From: an uncultured Alistipes sp.
GTDB lineage: Bacteria; Bacteroidota; Bacteroidia; Bacteroidales; Rikenellaceae
Direction: 5' to 3'
Length of the DNA: 64,000 bases
Assembly (NCBI RefSeq): GCF_963931675.1
Contig: NZ_OZ007039.1
Span: 2,455,806-2,519,805, forward strand
Shown: positions 8,536 through 18,196 of the stretch, piece after piece
How positions within the stretch are numbered: the stretch's first letter is position 1
How the letters are laid out: the number at the start of each line of letters is the position of its first letter
Notes under the pieces: generated by a model
Database searches by the model: none
What the model was told of the DNA's origin: nothing
The model's input: the letters and a program-made list of their open reading frames with translations, nothing else
Position numbers and translations under genes: made by a program

Positions 8536-11500
8536 ATGAAAAATAGCTATAAGAAACTGTTCGGCAGTCTGCTGATGCTGTGGGCGCTGAGCCTTTCGGG
8601 GTGCCACCAGCCGGATGCGGAGATCGACACGCTGGACTACTCCCGGGCGCTTCAGCCGCTGAATTTTGCGGCTGTTGTGGACCGCGAGACGGGATATGAT
8701 GTGAATTTCACGTGGACGATAGCCGAGAATACGGACTACCTGCTTTCGGTCCAGGAGGTGGACGAGTCGGGTGTGGCGATCGGTTCGCCGATCGAGGAGG
8801 AGATCCTCGCGGCCGATGCCGAAACGCCCTACAAGGTGACGCTGGTACCCGAAAAGATCTATACGGCGACACTGCAGGCCTTCTCGGCCACGAATCCCAA
8901 CCTGCCGGGATCGCTGCTCGTGGAGGCGGGTCCCGTGGAGACCTACTATGTGATGGAGTCGCTGAACCCGGAACTGCTTACGCGGTCGATGAATTCGATC
9001 ACGGTGAAGTGGACGAACGACGCGGGCGATGCGACGCAGTTGACGAAGATCGTGGCGGCGCCGCTGGACTCGAAGTCGGGCGCGCAGACGTCGACCGTGG
9101 AGGTGACGCCGGAGATTCTTGCGGCCCAGCAGGCCGAGGTCTCGGGTCTGACTCCTTCGACGCAGTACGTGGTGACGCTGTACCAGAGCAAGTCGACGCG
9201 CGGCGGGGTAACGGCCTGGACGGCGCCCGATACGAAGGACATGACACTGGTAAAGAACTCCGCAGAACTGATGCAGGCTTTGAACGACGGTGCCGAGAAG
9301 ATTGCCGTACAGGCCGGTGAGACGTATGTACTCGAATTCAGCGGAACGAATCCGTTGGATAAATGGAAAGGAGATCTGGAACTGGTCGGCGTGCTCGGAG
9401 ATGACGGTTCGATGCCTGTGATCAAGAACTTCGAACTGAAATGCTGGAGCGGGACCGATGCCACGACCGACGCCACCGGTATCTACCGCTTTGAAAACAT
9501 CGTGTTCGAGGGTTTAGGGTCCGGCAACGACGGATTTTTGTTCCGGACCGGTGAAGGTGCCGACGCAAAGGTGTCGATCGAATCGGTTTCGGTCCTCAAC
9601 TGCGAGTTGTACAATTACGTGAGTGGAGTTGTCTTCGTTTCGTCGTCGACCGCGTCGGCGACCATTGGAACGGTTCGTTTGGAGAGTCTCTATATCCACG
9701 ATTTCCTGAATCAGGGTGGTGATCTGATCGACTTCCGGACCGGTACGATAAATACGCTGACGGTTCGCAACAATACGATCATCGACGCCGGCCGAGCTTT
9801 CCTGTTCAGCGACGTCAACGCGACATTCTCGACGATCGAAATCTCCAACAATACCCTGAACCGGGTGGGTCTGACCAATACGCGCAAGGGTATTATCGGC
9901 GTGCGGACAGCGGTTCCGACCTTCACGCTGAACAAGAACCTTTTCCTGAACGAGTATTCGACGAGCGAGACCGTGCGTCTGATCCACGAGAACGCCAATG
10001 CTCAAATCCCCACCATGTCGGGCAACTATTTCTACAATGTCTGCTACAACTCGACGGGTGACGAGAACTATTCCGGTGCGGACTTCTTCACGACGAAGAT
10101 CGGCAATAACGCCACGGCCGTGAACCAGTCGCTGTGCCTGAGCGGGGACGGCAAGATCCTGACGTCGGATCCGTGCGTGAAATCCGCGCGCAACAAGATG
10201 GAGCTGACCAATTCCGACGTGGCGGCCAATCAGGTGGGCGACCCGCGGTGGTGGACGGTGTCGGTTCCCGAGACGGTCATTGCTTCGGAGCTTACGGCGG
10301 TGACGGAGGATTACGAGTGGCCGTTGTCGGACGATCTGATCTTCGAGCCGCAGTCGATTACCGAGACGATCATCTACGGAAACCTGCAGTTCATCGCCTC
10401 GAACGAGGTCTTCCCCGTAACGATCACTTCGGACCATACGATTTCGCTGTCGGGAGCGACGAGCTTCACGGCGGACGGCGAACCGACGAACAATGCCCTG
10501 GCCATCCGGGTTTCGGCCGCCGGGTCGTTGGTGCTGACGCCCTCGAATGCGGGGATCGGCGTCCAGCTGGAGGTCATCGCCGGGGAGAACCGCTATACGG
10601 TACCGTGCGACGGTGTGGAGCATACGATCGGCCTGGGCGATATTGCGGGCGACACGCATGTCTACGTGACGACGACGGGTGCCGTTGAGATCTCGTCGCT
10701 GGCATGGACGACCGAGGTTTCGGTCGATGGCGACCTGAAGGCGCTGGCAACCCCGGAGGTGACGGTCGAACCGGCATCGCTGTCCTGGAGCAGCGAGCAG
10801 GATGTGGTACTCACGTGGGAGGCCGTGGTCAATGCGGCGGACTACGAGGTGACGTGGGGCGACCAGGAGCCGGTGACGGTTGAGGAGCCGACCTTTACGA
10901 TTCCGGCGGCTACGGTCAAGACGCTTGTCATCGGAAGCTATCCGGTGACGGTGGTTGCACAGCCGGTGGAGACTTCCACGAAGTACAAGGCTTCGGCCGC
11001 CGGGGAGGCGAGCCTCGAAGTAACGAAGATCACGCTGGGCACGCCCGAAGTGACGGTTACGCCGGCGACGCTGAATGCCGGAACGTCTCAGGAGGTTGTG
11101 GTTTCGTGGCCGGCTGTTGCGGATGCGGAGACGTATGCCGTGACCTTCAACAATCAGACGACGAACCAGCCGGAGACGAGCATGACGCTTTCGGCTGCGG
11201 ATGTGGCGCTGCTTGCGGCGGGACGTTATGAGATTACGGTCGTTGCGCAGAAGCCTTCGGATACGGATCACTATGTGGATTCGGCTGCGGGAGCGGGCGA
11301 GCTGGAGATCAAGGCCGTCGGAGCCGCCACGACGCTGTCGTGGAACTTCTCGGATGCCGGGTTCGATGAGATCTACAACTACATTGTCGGTAAGGTAGGT
11401 GCCGGTACGAATTTCTCGGAAACCTGGACCGGAGAGTGGGATGGTTTGACGATTGCCACGGGCGGTTCCTCGATCCGCGTCAATACGGGCGATGATGGTG

Positions 11501-12309
11501 AACGGTTCGTTCAGATGGGAGGAGCCGGTTCTACTTCCAAACGTTACTTCCTTTTCACGCCGGCCGCATCGGGTACGCTGACCGTCGTTGCTTCGAACAC
11601 GGGAGGTTCGCAGGATGATACGCGCTTTGTGACCGTCAACCAGAACGGAACGGAGAGCAGCCAGATCGGAGGAGCTCCGAGTTCGTCGCCCGTTACCCTG
11701 ACGTTCGAAATCGAGGGTGGAATCCCGACTTATATCTATCCGACAGGCAACGGTCTTCGTTTCTACAGCATCGAGTTCAGCTATGTGGAGGCACCCACGG
11801 CTACAGAAAAGACGATGATGCTGACCAAAGACAATTTGGCTGATCTGGGGCTTCCGGAAGGCAAGAGCGATGTGAAGGCATTGACGGCACCTTCGACCTG
11901 GAGCTACGAGGGCAAGGCCTTCGAGTCGGTGATGGCCCTTTCGTCGACGAACAACTCGGCATCGGTCAAGGTTCCGGTGCTCTACCTCTACAAGAGTACG
12001 GAGAATGCCACGCTCGGTGCCAATTACATCCGTACGACGGAGGCTCTGGGTGAAAAGATCCAGAAGATCACGGTAACCTTTGTGGATAGCGGCAAGAAGA
12101 AGGGCAACAAACTGTCGATGTATGAATATGTCGGCGGCGAGAAGAAACTGGTTCTTTCCGACAACGAGTCCGACAGCGATGCCGAGGTGCTGACCTATGT
12201 GTTCAGCGAGGCGAACGACGGCAAGTTCAGTCTGGAGAACGTTCCCCGCAGCGGCAGCGAAGGCGACTTGAAGATCGTTTCGATCCAGATCGACTATTTG
12301 GGAGAGTAA
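8536..12309 (+). CDS. Large surface lipoprotein: Fn3-like domains, pectate-lyase-like beta-helix, C-terminal binding modules
   Basis: 1257 aa with lipobox SLSGC. Visible parts: two Fn3-like sandwiches (about 35-235); a right-handed beta-helix-like region (about 238-577) with repeated short strands ending in Asn-rich turns (VRNNTIIDAG, ISNNTLNRVG, LNKNLFLNE, MSGNYFYNV), as in DUF4957/DUF5123 proteins of Bacteroides PULs; a domain at about 590-720; two tandem ~95-aa repeats at about 738-833 and 835-927, each starting TPEVTV.PA.L; and two C-terminal beta modules (about 935-1090 and 1095-1257). No catalytic lyase residues could be assigned, so it may bind rather than cut. It is third in the SusC/D operon and probably a surface glycan-binding protein for pectin-like glycan. 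Confidence 0.75.
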   Translation: MKNSYKKLFGSLLMLWALSLSGCHQPDAEIDTLDYSRALQPLNFAAVVDRETGYDVNFTWTIAENTDYLLSVQEVDESGVAIGSPIEEEILAADAETPYKVTLVPEKIYTATLQAFSATNPNLPGSLLVEAGPVETYYVMESLNPELLTRSMNSITVKWTNDAGDATQLTKIVAAPLDSKSGAQTSTVEVTPEILAAQQAEVSGLTPSTQYVVTLYQSKSTRGGVTAWTAPDTKDMTLVKNSAELMQALNDGAEKIAVQAGETYVLEFSGTNPLDKWKGDLELVGVLGDDGSMPVIKNFELKCWSGTDATTDATGIYRFENIVFEGLGSGNDGFLFRTGEGADAKVSIESVSVLNCELYNYVSGVVFVSSSTASATIGTVRLESLYIHDFLNQGGDLIDFRTGTINTLTVRNNTIIDAGRAFLFSDVNATFSTIEISNNTLNRVGLTNTRKGIIGVRTAVPTFTLNKNLFLNEYSTSETVRLIHENANAQIPTMSGNYFYNVCYNSTGDENYSGADFFTTKIGNNATAVNQSLCLSGDGKILTSDPCVKSARNKMELTNSDVAANQVGDPRWWTVSVPETVIASELTAVTEDYEWPLSDDLIFEPQSITETIIYGNLQFIASNEVFPVTITSDHTISLSGATSFTADGEPTNNALAIRVSAAGSLVLTPSNAGIGVQLEVIAGENRYTVPCDGVEHTIGLGDIAGDTHVYVTTTGAVEISSLAWTTEVSVDGDLKALATPEVTVEPASLSWSSEQDVVLTWEAVVNAADYEVTWGDQEPVTVEEPTFTIPAATVKTLVIGSYPVTVVAQPVETSTKYKASAAGEASLEVTKITLGTPEVTVTPATLNAGTSQEVVVSWPAVADAETYAVTFNNQTTNQPETSMTLSAADVALLAAGRYEITVVAQKPSDTDHYVDSAAGAGELEIKAVGAATTLSWNFSDAGFDEIYNYIVGKVGAGTNFSETWTGEWDGLTIATGGSSIRVNTGDDGERFVQMGGAGSTSKRYFLFTPAASGTLTVVASNTGGSQDDTRFVTVNQNGTESSQIGGAPSSSPVTLTFEIEGGIPTYIYPTGNGLRFYSIEFSYVEAPTATEKTMMLTKDNLADLGLPEGKSDVKALTAPSTWSYEGKAFESVMALSSTNNSASVKVPVLYLYKSTENATLGANYIRTTEALGEKIQKITVTFVDSGKKKGNKLSMYEYVGGEKKLVLSDNESDSDAEVLTYVFSEANDGKFSLENVPRSGSEGDLKIVSIQIDYLGE

Positions 12310-12330
12310 TCTTCATCCGTAACAAAGAGA

Positions 12331-12367
12331 GACGTGCAGCCCCGAAAGAGGTTGCACGTCTTTTTTT
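12331..12367 (+). terminator. Rho-independent terminator of the SusC/D operon
   Basis: GACGTGCA pairs with TGCACGTC across a 14-nt loop, followed directly by seven T. It ends the PUL 22 bases after the last stop codon. Confidence 0.9.
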
Positions 12368-12417
12368 GCGGCAGGGTGTTTGCGGGCGAGGGGTGTGCAT
12401 AATTGCGAATAAATTAT

Positions 12418-12425
12418 TAACTTTG
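12418..12425 (+). promoter_or_regulatory. Promoter -7 box for the suf operon
   Basis: TAACTTTG matches TAnnTTTG. It lies 19 bases before the sufB ATG at 12445, implying a very short leader. The TTG codon at 12436, which would lengthen the protein by three residues, lies at about the predicted transcription start, so ATG 12445 is preferred. Confidence 0.6.
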
Positions 12426-12444
12426 CCCGGATATTTTGCACACC

Positions 12445-13890
12445 ATGGCAGAGAACGAAAAAGAGATATTGGAAAACCTCGGGGAACGGGAGTACAAATA
12501 CGGCTTCACCTCGGCGATCGAGACCGAAACCATCGGCAAGGGGCTTTCGGAGGAGGTCGTGCGACTGATCTCCGAGAAGAAGGGCGAACCCGGGTGGATG
12601 ACCGAACGCCGTGTGGCGGCCTACCGCCATTGGCTGACGCTCGAACCCCCGACGTGGGCGCACCTGAAGATTCCCGAAATCGACTTCCAGGATATTATCT
12701 ACTATGCAGCCCCGAAGGCGCGCAAGAAGCTCGACTCGATGGACGAGGTCGATCCCGAACTGAAACGCACGTTCGACAAACTGGGCATTCCGCTCGAAGA
12801 GCAGATGGCTCTGGCGGGCGTGGCCGTCGATGCCGTGATGGACTCGGTGTCGGTGAAGACCACCTTCAAGGAGACGCTGGCCGAGAAGGGCATCATCTTC
12901 TGCTCGATCTCGGAGGCGCTGCGCGACCATCCCGAACTGGTGAAAAAATACTTGGGGAGCGTCGTGCCCTACACGGATAACTTCTATGCGGCGCTGAATG
13001 CCGCGGTCTTCTCCGACGGGTCGTTCTGCTACATCCCCAAGGGGGTGCGGTGCCCGATGGAGCTGTCGACCTACTTCCGGATCAACGCCGCCGGAACGGG
13101 GCAGTTCGAGCGGACGCTGATCGTGGCCGACGAGGGTGCCTACGTGAGCTACCTCGAAGGGTGTACGGCTCCGCAGCGCGACGAAAACCAGCTGCACGCC
13201 GCCGTGGTGGAGATCGTCGTGGAGCGCGACGCCGAGGTGAAGTATTCGACGGTGCAGAACTGGTACCCGGGTGACCGGGAGGGTCGGGGCGGTATCTACA
13301 ATTTCGTGACCAAGAGGGGCTTGTGCCGCGAGAATGCCCGGTTGTCGTGGACGCAGGTCGAGACCGGCTCGGCCATCACGTGGAAATACCCGAGCTGCAT
13401 CCTCGCGGGTGACAACGCGGTCGGGGAGTTCTATTCGGTGGCGATGACCAACAATCTCCAGCAGGCCGATACGGGCACGAAGATGATCCATATCGGCCGC
13501 AACACGCGGAGCCGGATCGTCTCGAAGGGCATCTCGGCGGGCCGGAGCGAGAACTCCTACCGGGGTTTGGTGCGTGTGGCGAAGGGTGCGGAAAACGCCC
13601 GCAACTACTCGCAGTGCGATTCGCTGCTGATCGGCGACCGGTGCGGGGCGCACACCTTCCCGGTAATCGACTGCCGCAACCGCACGGCGGTTCTGGAACA
13701 CGAGGCCACGACGTCGAAGATTTCGGACGACCAGCTCTTCTACTGCAACCAGCGGGGGCTGTCGACGGAGGATGCCGTGGGGCTGATCGTGAACGGTTAT
13801 GCGCGTGAGGTGTTGGCGAAGTTGCCGATGGAGTTTGCCGTGGAGGCGCAGAAGCTGCTGGCCCTGCAACTGGAGGGTACGGTGGGATAA
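12445..13890 (+). CDS. sufB: Fe-S cluster assembly scaffold SufB
   Basis: 481 aa, usual SufB length. Recognisable stretches are [21 protein letters not shown] at the N-terminus, [45 protein letters not shown], and the C-terminal [21 protein letters not shown] with the following [22 protein letters not shown], the beta-helix core of the SufBCD scaffold. SufB forms a complex with SufC ATPase and SufD and builds Fe-S clusters in the cytoplasm with sulfur from SufS. It is first in the operon with sufC, sufD and sufS downstream, but a flavodoxin-like gene is inserted directly after it. Confidence 0.97.
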   Translation: MAENEKEILENLGEREYKYGFTSAIETETIGKGLSEEVVRLISEKKGEPGWMTERRVAAYRHWLTLEPPTWAHLKIPEIDFQDIIYYAAPKARKKLDSMDEVDPELKRTFDKLGIPLEEQMALAGVAVDAVMDSVSVKTTFKETLAEKGIIFCSISEALRDHPELVKKYLGSVVPYTDNFYAALNAAVFSDGSFCYIPKGVRCPMELSTYFRINAAGTGQFERTLIVADEGAYVSYLEGCTAPQRDENQLHAAVVEIVVERDAEVKYSTVQNWYPGDREGRGGIYNFVTKRGLCRENARLSWTQVETGSAITWKYPSCILAGDNAVGEFYSVAMTNNLQQADTGTKMIHIGRNTRSRIVSKGISAGRSENSYRGLVRVAKGAENARNYSQCDSLLIGDRCGAHTFPVIDCRNRTAVLEHEATTSKISDDQLFYCNQRGLSTEDAVGLIVNGYAREVLAKLPMEFAVEAQKLLALQLEGTVG

Positions 13891-13902
13891 ACGATCGGGA
13901 AG

Positions 13903-14481
13903 ATGAAAGTCGTTGTTTTGAACGGAAGCCCGCGCCGCAGCGGACTGGTGTCGCGGATGCTCGACGAGGTGGTTGCCGGAATGCCCGAAGGGGTTGAGGT
14001 GGAGCGCTACTTCGTTCACGACCTGACCGTCAGACCGTGCTGCGGATGTATGAAATGCCGTTCGCTGCATCGTTGCGTGCTGGCCGAGGACGATGCGCAC
14101 CGCGTGGCGGAGGCTCTTCGTGGGGCTGATGCGCTGGTGGTAGGGTCGCCCTGCTACTGGGGCAGCATGAGCGGCGAGTTGAAGGTGCTGTTCGACCGCA
14201 TGGTCTATGCCCTGATGGAGGATCGGGAAGGCAGACTGCCGGCCCCGCTGCACAAGGGGAAACGGGCGGTGATGGTGGCCACATGCAATACGGCCTGGCC
14301 GTTCAGCGTCTGGTTCTACCAGACGAGCGGAGTGTTCCGCGCGTTGCGGGAGATCTTTCGTTGGAGCGGCTTCCGGGTGGCCGGGATGCTGGGCAAGAGC
14401 AATTGCCGGAAGCATCCGGAGCTGACGGCCCGTGAGGTTTCGAAATGCCGGAGACTGGGCGGAAAGCTCTGCCGGGCGTAG
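13903..14481 (+). CDS. Flavodoxin-like NADPH-dependent FMN reductase, inside the suf operon
   Basis: 192 aa. VVVLNGSPRRSGLVSRML is the phosphate-binding loop of the NADPH-dependent FMN reductase/flavodoxin-like family. CCGCMKC with a following RCVL gives a Cys cluster seen in iron-sulfur-flavoprotein-like members, and VVGSPCYWGSMSGELKVLFDRM is the second flavin-binding segment. It starts 12 bases after sufB and so appears to belong to the operon. A role as electron donor in Fe-S assembly is attractive but only inferred from position; it could be an unrelated quinone or flavin reductase. Confidence 0.8.
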   Translation: MKVVVLNGSPRRSGLVSRMLDEVVAGMPEGVEVERYFVHDLTVRPCCGCMKCRSLHRCVLAEDDAHRVAEALRGADALVVGSPCYWGSMSGELKVLFDRMVYALMEDREGRLPAPLHKGKRAVMVATCNTAWPFSVWFYQTSGVFRALREIFRWSGFRVAGMLGKSNCRKHPELTAREVSKCRRLGGKLCRA

Positions 14482-14597
14482 GAACCCGAGAAGCGACGAT
14501 GCGAAGTCCGGGGCCGAGACGGATTTGAATACGCGGCCGCAGGGCGCGGGCAACGGCGGCCGGGGGCGGGAAACCGGATAAAAAAGTGAATAAAATA

Positions 14598-15362
14598 ATG
14601 GAAAACAATATGTTAAGCGTAAAGAATCTACACGCCTCGGTCGATGGCAAGGAGATTCTCCGGGGCATCGACCTGGAGGTGAAGGCCGGCGAGGTGCACG
14701 CCATCATGGGGCCCAACGGCTCGGGCAAATCGACCCTGGCATCGGTGCTCGCGGGCAACGAGAAATTCACCGTAACGGAGGGTTCGGCCGAGTTCCTGGG
14801 CCGCGATCTGCTGTCGATGTCCATCGAGGACCGCGCGCGACTGGGGCTGTTCCTGGGGTTTCAGTACCCGGTGGAGATTCCGGGGGTGACGATGGCCAAC
14901 TTCATGAAACTGGCGGTCAACGAACAGCGCAGGTTCCGCGGCGAGGAGCCGCTGACGGCCGCCGAGTTCCTGCGCCTGATGAAGGAGAAGAGCGCCGTCG
15001 TGGAGTTGTCGTCGAAACTTACCTCGCGGGCCGTGAACGAAGGTTTCTCGGGCGGTGAGAAGAAGAAGAACGAGATCTTCCAGATGGCGATGCTGGACCC
15101 GAAACTGGCGATCCTGGACGAAACCGACTCGGGACTCGACATCGACGCCCTGCGGATCGTGGCCACGGGCGTCACGAAGCTGCATACGAAGGATAATGCC
15201 ACGGTGGTCATCACGCACTACCAGCGGCTGCTGGACTATATCGTTCCCGACGTGGTGCACGTGCTCTACAAGGGGCGGATCATCTACACGGGTGACAAAA
15301 CGCTGGCCCTGAAGCTCGAAAAGGAGGGCTATGACTGGCTGATCAACGAATACGACAAGTGA
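14598..15362 (+). CDS. sufC: Fe-S assembly ATPase SufC
   Basis: 254 aa ABC-type ATPase: Walker A GPNGSGKST, signature FSGGEKKKNE (typical of SufC rather than of transporters), Walker B LAILDETDSGLD, and H-loop THYQRLL. It powers the SufBCD scaffold and has no membrane partner here. In-frame starts are GTG 14586, ATG 14598 and ATG 14610. The protein after 14610 (MLSVKNLHASV) matches the usual SufC N-terminus, so the true start may be there. A 116-base gap without a clear gene or promoter separates it from the flavodoxin-like gene. Confidence 0.96.
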   Translation: MENNMLSVKNLHASVDGKEILRGIDLEVKAGEVHAIMGPNGSGKSTLASVLAGNEKFTVTEGSAEFLGRDLLSMSIEDRARLGLFLGFQYPVEIPGVTMANFMKLAVNEQRRFRGEEPLTAAEFLRLMKEKSAVVELSSKLTSRAVNEGFSGGEKKKNEIFQMAMLDPKLAILDETDSGLDIDALRIVATGVTKLHTKDNATVVITHYQRLLDYIVPDVVHVLYKGRIIYTGDKTLALKLEKEGYDWLINEYDK

Positions 15363-16183
15363 TGGACCGGATACTGGAAATCATCGGGGAGCTCCGCAAG
15401 GCCGACCGGGAGGTGTTCCGGGTCGGGGCGCCGGTTCCGCAGCCCTATGCGTCGGTGGATCCCGAACACCTGCGGGTGGAGCTGGCGGCAGGGGCTGCGG
15501 CGCACCTGGTGGTGCTCCATACGAAGGCGGCTACGTCGTCGCTCGACGTGACGCTGGCCGAAGGCGCGCAACTCGAACTGACGGAACTGTTCCTTGGCGG
15601 GACGTTCTGCGAGACGACCGTGCGGCAGGGGGCCCGGAGCCGGTGCCGGATGACGACGGTGCTGCTGGCCGGGGCGAATGTCGCCTGCCGGATCGAACTG
15701 GAGGGTGCGGATGCCGAGAACAACCTCGGCGGTGCCTTCCTGCTGGGCGGCCGGGAGCACGGGGTCGTGAAACTCCATACGAACCACCGGGTTGCGGAGT
15801 GCCGCAGCGACTCCACGATCAAGGGCGTGGCGGGCGGTGAGGCCGTGGGCGAGTTTTCGGGACTGGTCTACGTGGCGCCGGATGCCCAGCGGACCGACGC
15901 GCGGCAGCAGAGCCGCAACGTGCTGCTGAGCGAGACGGCGCGTATCGAGACGATGCCGCAGCTGGAGATCTATGCCGACGACGTGAAGTGTTCGCACGGT
16001 GCGACCGTCGGGCAGATGGACTCCGACGCGATTCTCTACATGCGGCAGCGGGGCCTGAGCGAGGCGCAGGCGCGGCGGCTGCAGATCGAGGGCTTCGTGG
16101 GCGACGTGGTTCGCCGCTGCGGGATGGAGCCGCTGGGCGAGGCCGTGTTGGAACTCGCGGCGGAGAAACTGGAAAAACTGTAA
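15362..16183 (+). CDS. sufD: Short SufD-like Fe-S assembly protein
   Basis: 273 aa, much shorter than typical SufD (about 400-450 aa). It keeps the C-terminal beta-helix and the SufD signature: FSGLVYVAPDAQRTDARQQSRNVLLS, then ADDVKCSHGATVGQMDSDAILYMRQRGLS with the conserved Cys/His, followed by the C-terminal helices. The N-terminal helical domain is essentially missing; only a short helix (MDRILEIIGELRKADREVF) precedes the helix core. The start overlaps the sufC stop by one base (TGATG), and there is no in-frame room upstream, so the shortness is real and not a start error. It is expected to pair with SufB and SufC. Confidence 0.9.
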   Translation: MDRILEIIGELRKADREVFRVGAPVPQPYASVDPEHLRVELAAGAAAHLVVLHTKAATSSLDVTLAEGAQLELTELFLGGTFCETTVRQGARSRCRMTTVLLAGANVACRIELEGADAENNLGGAFLLGGREHGVVKLHTNHRVAECRSDSTIKGVAGGEAVGEFSGLVYVAPDAQRTDARQQSRNVLLSETARIETMPQLEIYADDVKCSHGATVGQMDSDAILYMRQRGLSEAQARRLQIEGFVGDVVRRCGMEPLGEAVLELAAEKLEKL

Positions 16184-16187
16184 CGGC

Positions 16188-17408
16188 ATGTTCGACGTCG
16201 AAAAGATACGTGAGGAGTTCCCGATCCTGGGGCGCAAGGTCTACGGACGTCCGCTGGTCTACCTCGACAGCGGGGCCACGGCGCAGAAGCCGCTGTCGGT
16301 GATCGAGACCGTCGACCGGCTGCACCGCGAGGGGAATGCCAACATCCACCGGGGCGTGCACCTCCTGTCGGAGGAGGCCACGGAACTTTACGAGGCGGCG
16401 CGGCAGCGGATCGCCGACTTCATCGGCGCCTCGTCGAAGGAGGAGGTGGTCTTCACGGCCGGGGCTACGGCGTCGCTCAATACGGTGGCCTACGCCTGGG
16501 GCGATGCGTTTGTCGGCGCGGGGGACAATATCGTGGTGAGCGAGATGGAGCACCACTCGAACCTCGTTCCGTGGCAGTTGGTCGCCCGGCGGCGGGGAGC
16601 CGAGTTGCGGATGCTTCCGTTCGACGACCGGGGGGCGCTGCGCACGGACCTGCTTCCGACGCTCATCGACTCCCGCACGCGCGTGGTGGCCGTGACGCAG
16701 GCCTCGAATACGCTCGGTACGCGTCCCGACCTGCGGCCCGTCATCGAGGCGGCCCATGCCGTCGGGGCCATTGCGGTGGTCGACGGTTGCCAGGGCGTGG
16801 TCCACGGCGGTGCCGACGTCCGGGCGCTGGACTGCGACTTCTATGCCTTCTCGGGCCACAAGCTCTACGGCCCGACGGGCATCGGCGTGCTGTACGGCAA
16901 GCGCGAATTGCTGGACCGGATGCCGCCCTTCCTCGGCGGCGGGGATATGGTCGACCGGGTGTCGTTCGCGCGGACGACCTTTGCGCCCGTACCGTTGAAA
17001 TTCGAGGCAGGTACGGCCAACTTCATCGGCGCCATCGGGCTGGGCGAGGCGGTCCGGTTCCTCGAACGCTTCGACGCGGCGGAGATCGAGGCGCACGAAT
17101 CGGCGCTGCTGAGGCGTGCCACCGAACGCCTTTCGGCCATCGAGGGCCTGCGCATCTACGGAGAGACGACGGACAAGTGCGCCATCGTGTCGTTCAACAT
17201 CGAGGAGGTGCACCCCTACGACGTGGGGATGATCCTCGACAAACTGGGCATCGCAATCCGGACGGGGCAGCATTGTGCCGAACCGGTCATGGAGCACTTC
17301 GGCGTGACGGGCATGTGCCGGGCGTCGTTTGCGCTGTACAATACGGCGGCGGAGGTCGATGCGCTGGCGGCCGGCGTGGAACGGGCCGTCCGGATGCTGC
17401 GCAACTGA
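16188..17408 (+). CDS. sufS: Cysteine desulfurase SufS
   Basis: 406 aa, full length. PLP-lysine is Lys225 in SGHKLYGPTGIG, the catalytic cysteine is Cys363 in RTGQHCAEPVM, and NIHRGVHLLSEEAT and EMEHHSNLVPWQ are family signatures of class II (SufS/CsdA) desulfurases. It converts cysteine to alanine and passes persulfide sulfur to SufB. No SufE or SufU gene is present in the window, so the sulfur carrier must be encoded elsewhere. It begins four bases after sufD. Confidence 0.97.
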   Translation: MFDVEKIREEFPILGRKVYGRPLVYLDSGATAQKPLSVIETVDRLHREGNANIHRGVHLLSEEATELYEAARQRIADFIGASSKEEVVFTAGATASLNTVAYAWGDAFVGAGDNIVVSEMEHHSNLVPWQLVARRRGAELRMLPFDDRGALRTDLLPTLIDSRTRVVAVTQASNTLGTRPDLRPVIEAAHAVGAIAVVDGCQGVVHGGADVRALDCDFYAFSGHKLYGPTGIGVLYGKRELLDRMPPFLGGGDMVDRVSFARTTFAPVPLKFEAGTANFIGAIGLGEAVRFLERFDAAEIEAHESALLRRATERLSAIEGLRIYGETTDKCAIVSFNIEEVHPYDVGMILDKLGIAIRTGQHCAEPVMEHFGVTGMCRASFALYNTAAEVDALAAGVERAVRMLRN

Positions 17409-17509
17409 AAAAGCGACGACCGGACTGCGGAAAACGACGGAAAACGGCAAAAAAGCTGCGGCGGATAGCGAACCACTGAAGAAAACCCAAGAAAAACCCA
17501 AGAAAACCC

Positions 17510-18196
17510 ATGTTCATCGTACTCGAAGGTCTGGACGGAGCCGGGAAATCGACCCAGATACGGCTGTTGCGGTCGCTCTTTGCGGAGCGGGGCGTAGCGA
17601 GTGAATACGTTCATTTCCCGCGTTTCGACGCGCCAGTCTACGGCGAACTGATCGCCCGCTTCCTGCGGGGCGAATTCGGGGGTGTGAACGAGGTGGACCC
17701 CTACTTGGTGGCGCTGCTCTTTGCCGGGGACCGGGCCGAAGCGGGCGGGATGATCCGCGAATGGCTCTCGGAGGGTCGGGCGGTGATTCTGGACCGCTAC
17801 GTCTGGTCGAACGTGGGCTTCCAGTGTGCGAAGCTCCCTGCCGGCGAGGCGCGCGAACGGCTGGCGCGGTGGATCCTCGACCTGGAGTTCGGGCACAACG
17901 CCCTGCCGCGTCCCGACGTGTCGCTGTTCCTCGACGTGCCCTTCTCGTTCACGGAGCGGAAGCTCGCCGAGACGCGCGAGGGTGACGACCGCCGCTACCT
18001 GCAGGGTGCGCGGGACATCCACGAGGATGCGCTGGATCTCCAGCGCCGGGTGCGCGAGGTCTACCTTTCGATGGCTGCGCGGGACGCTTCGCTGCGCGTG
18101 GTCGACTGCAGTACGCCGGCGGGCGCGATGGAGAGCCCGGAGGGCATATTCGAAAAAATCCGCGGGGTGTTGGCCCCGATAATCGACGCACGATGA
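17510..18196 (+). CDS. tmk: Thymidylate kinase
   Basis: 228 aa. P-loop EGLDGAGKST at residues 6-15, DRYVWSNVGFQCAK (the DRY nucleotide-binding segment) and DVPFSFTERKLAETREGDD (lid region) identify dTMP kinase, which makes dTDP for DNA synthesis. A 101-base A-rich spacer with repeated aagaaaacccaag separates it from sufS. No TAnnTTTG box is visible there, so it may be read from the suf promoter. Confidence 0.95.
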   Translation: MFIVLEGLDGAGKSTQIRLLRSLFAERGVASEYVHFPRFDAPVYGELIARFLRGEFGGVNEVDPYLVALLFAGDRAEAGGMIREWLSEGRAVILDRYVWSNVGFQCAKLPAGEARERLARWILDLEFGHNALPRPDVSLFLDVPFSFTERKLAETREGDDRRYLQGARDIHEDALDLQRRVREVYLSMAARDASLRVVDCSTPAGAMESPEGIFEKIRGVLAPIIDAR

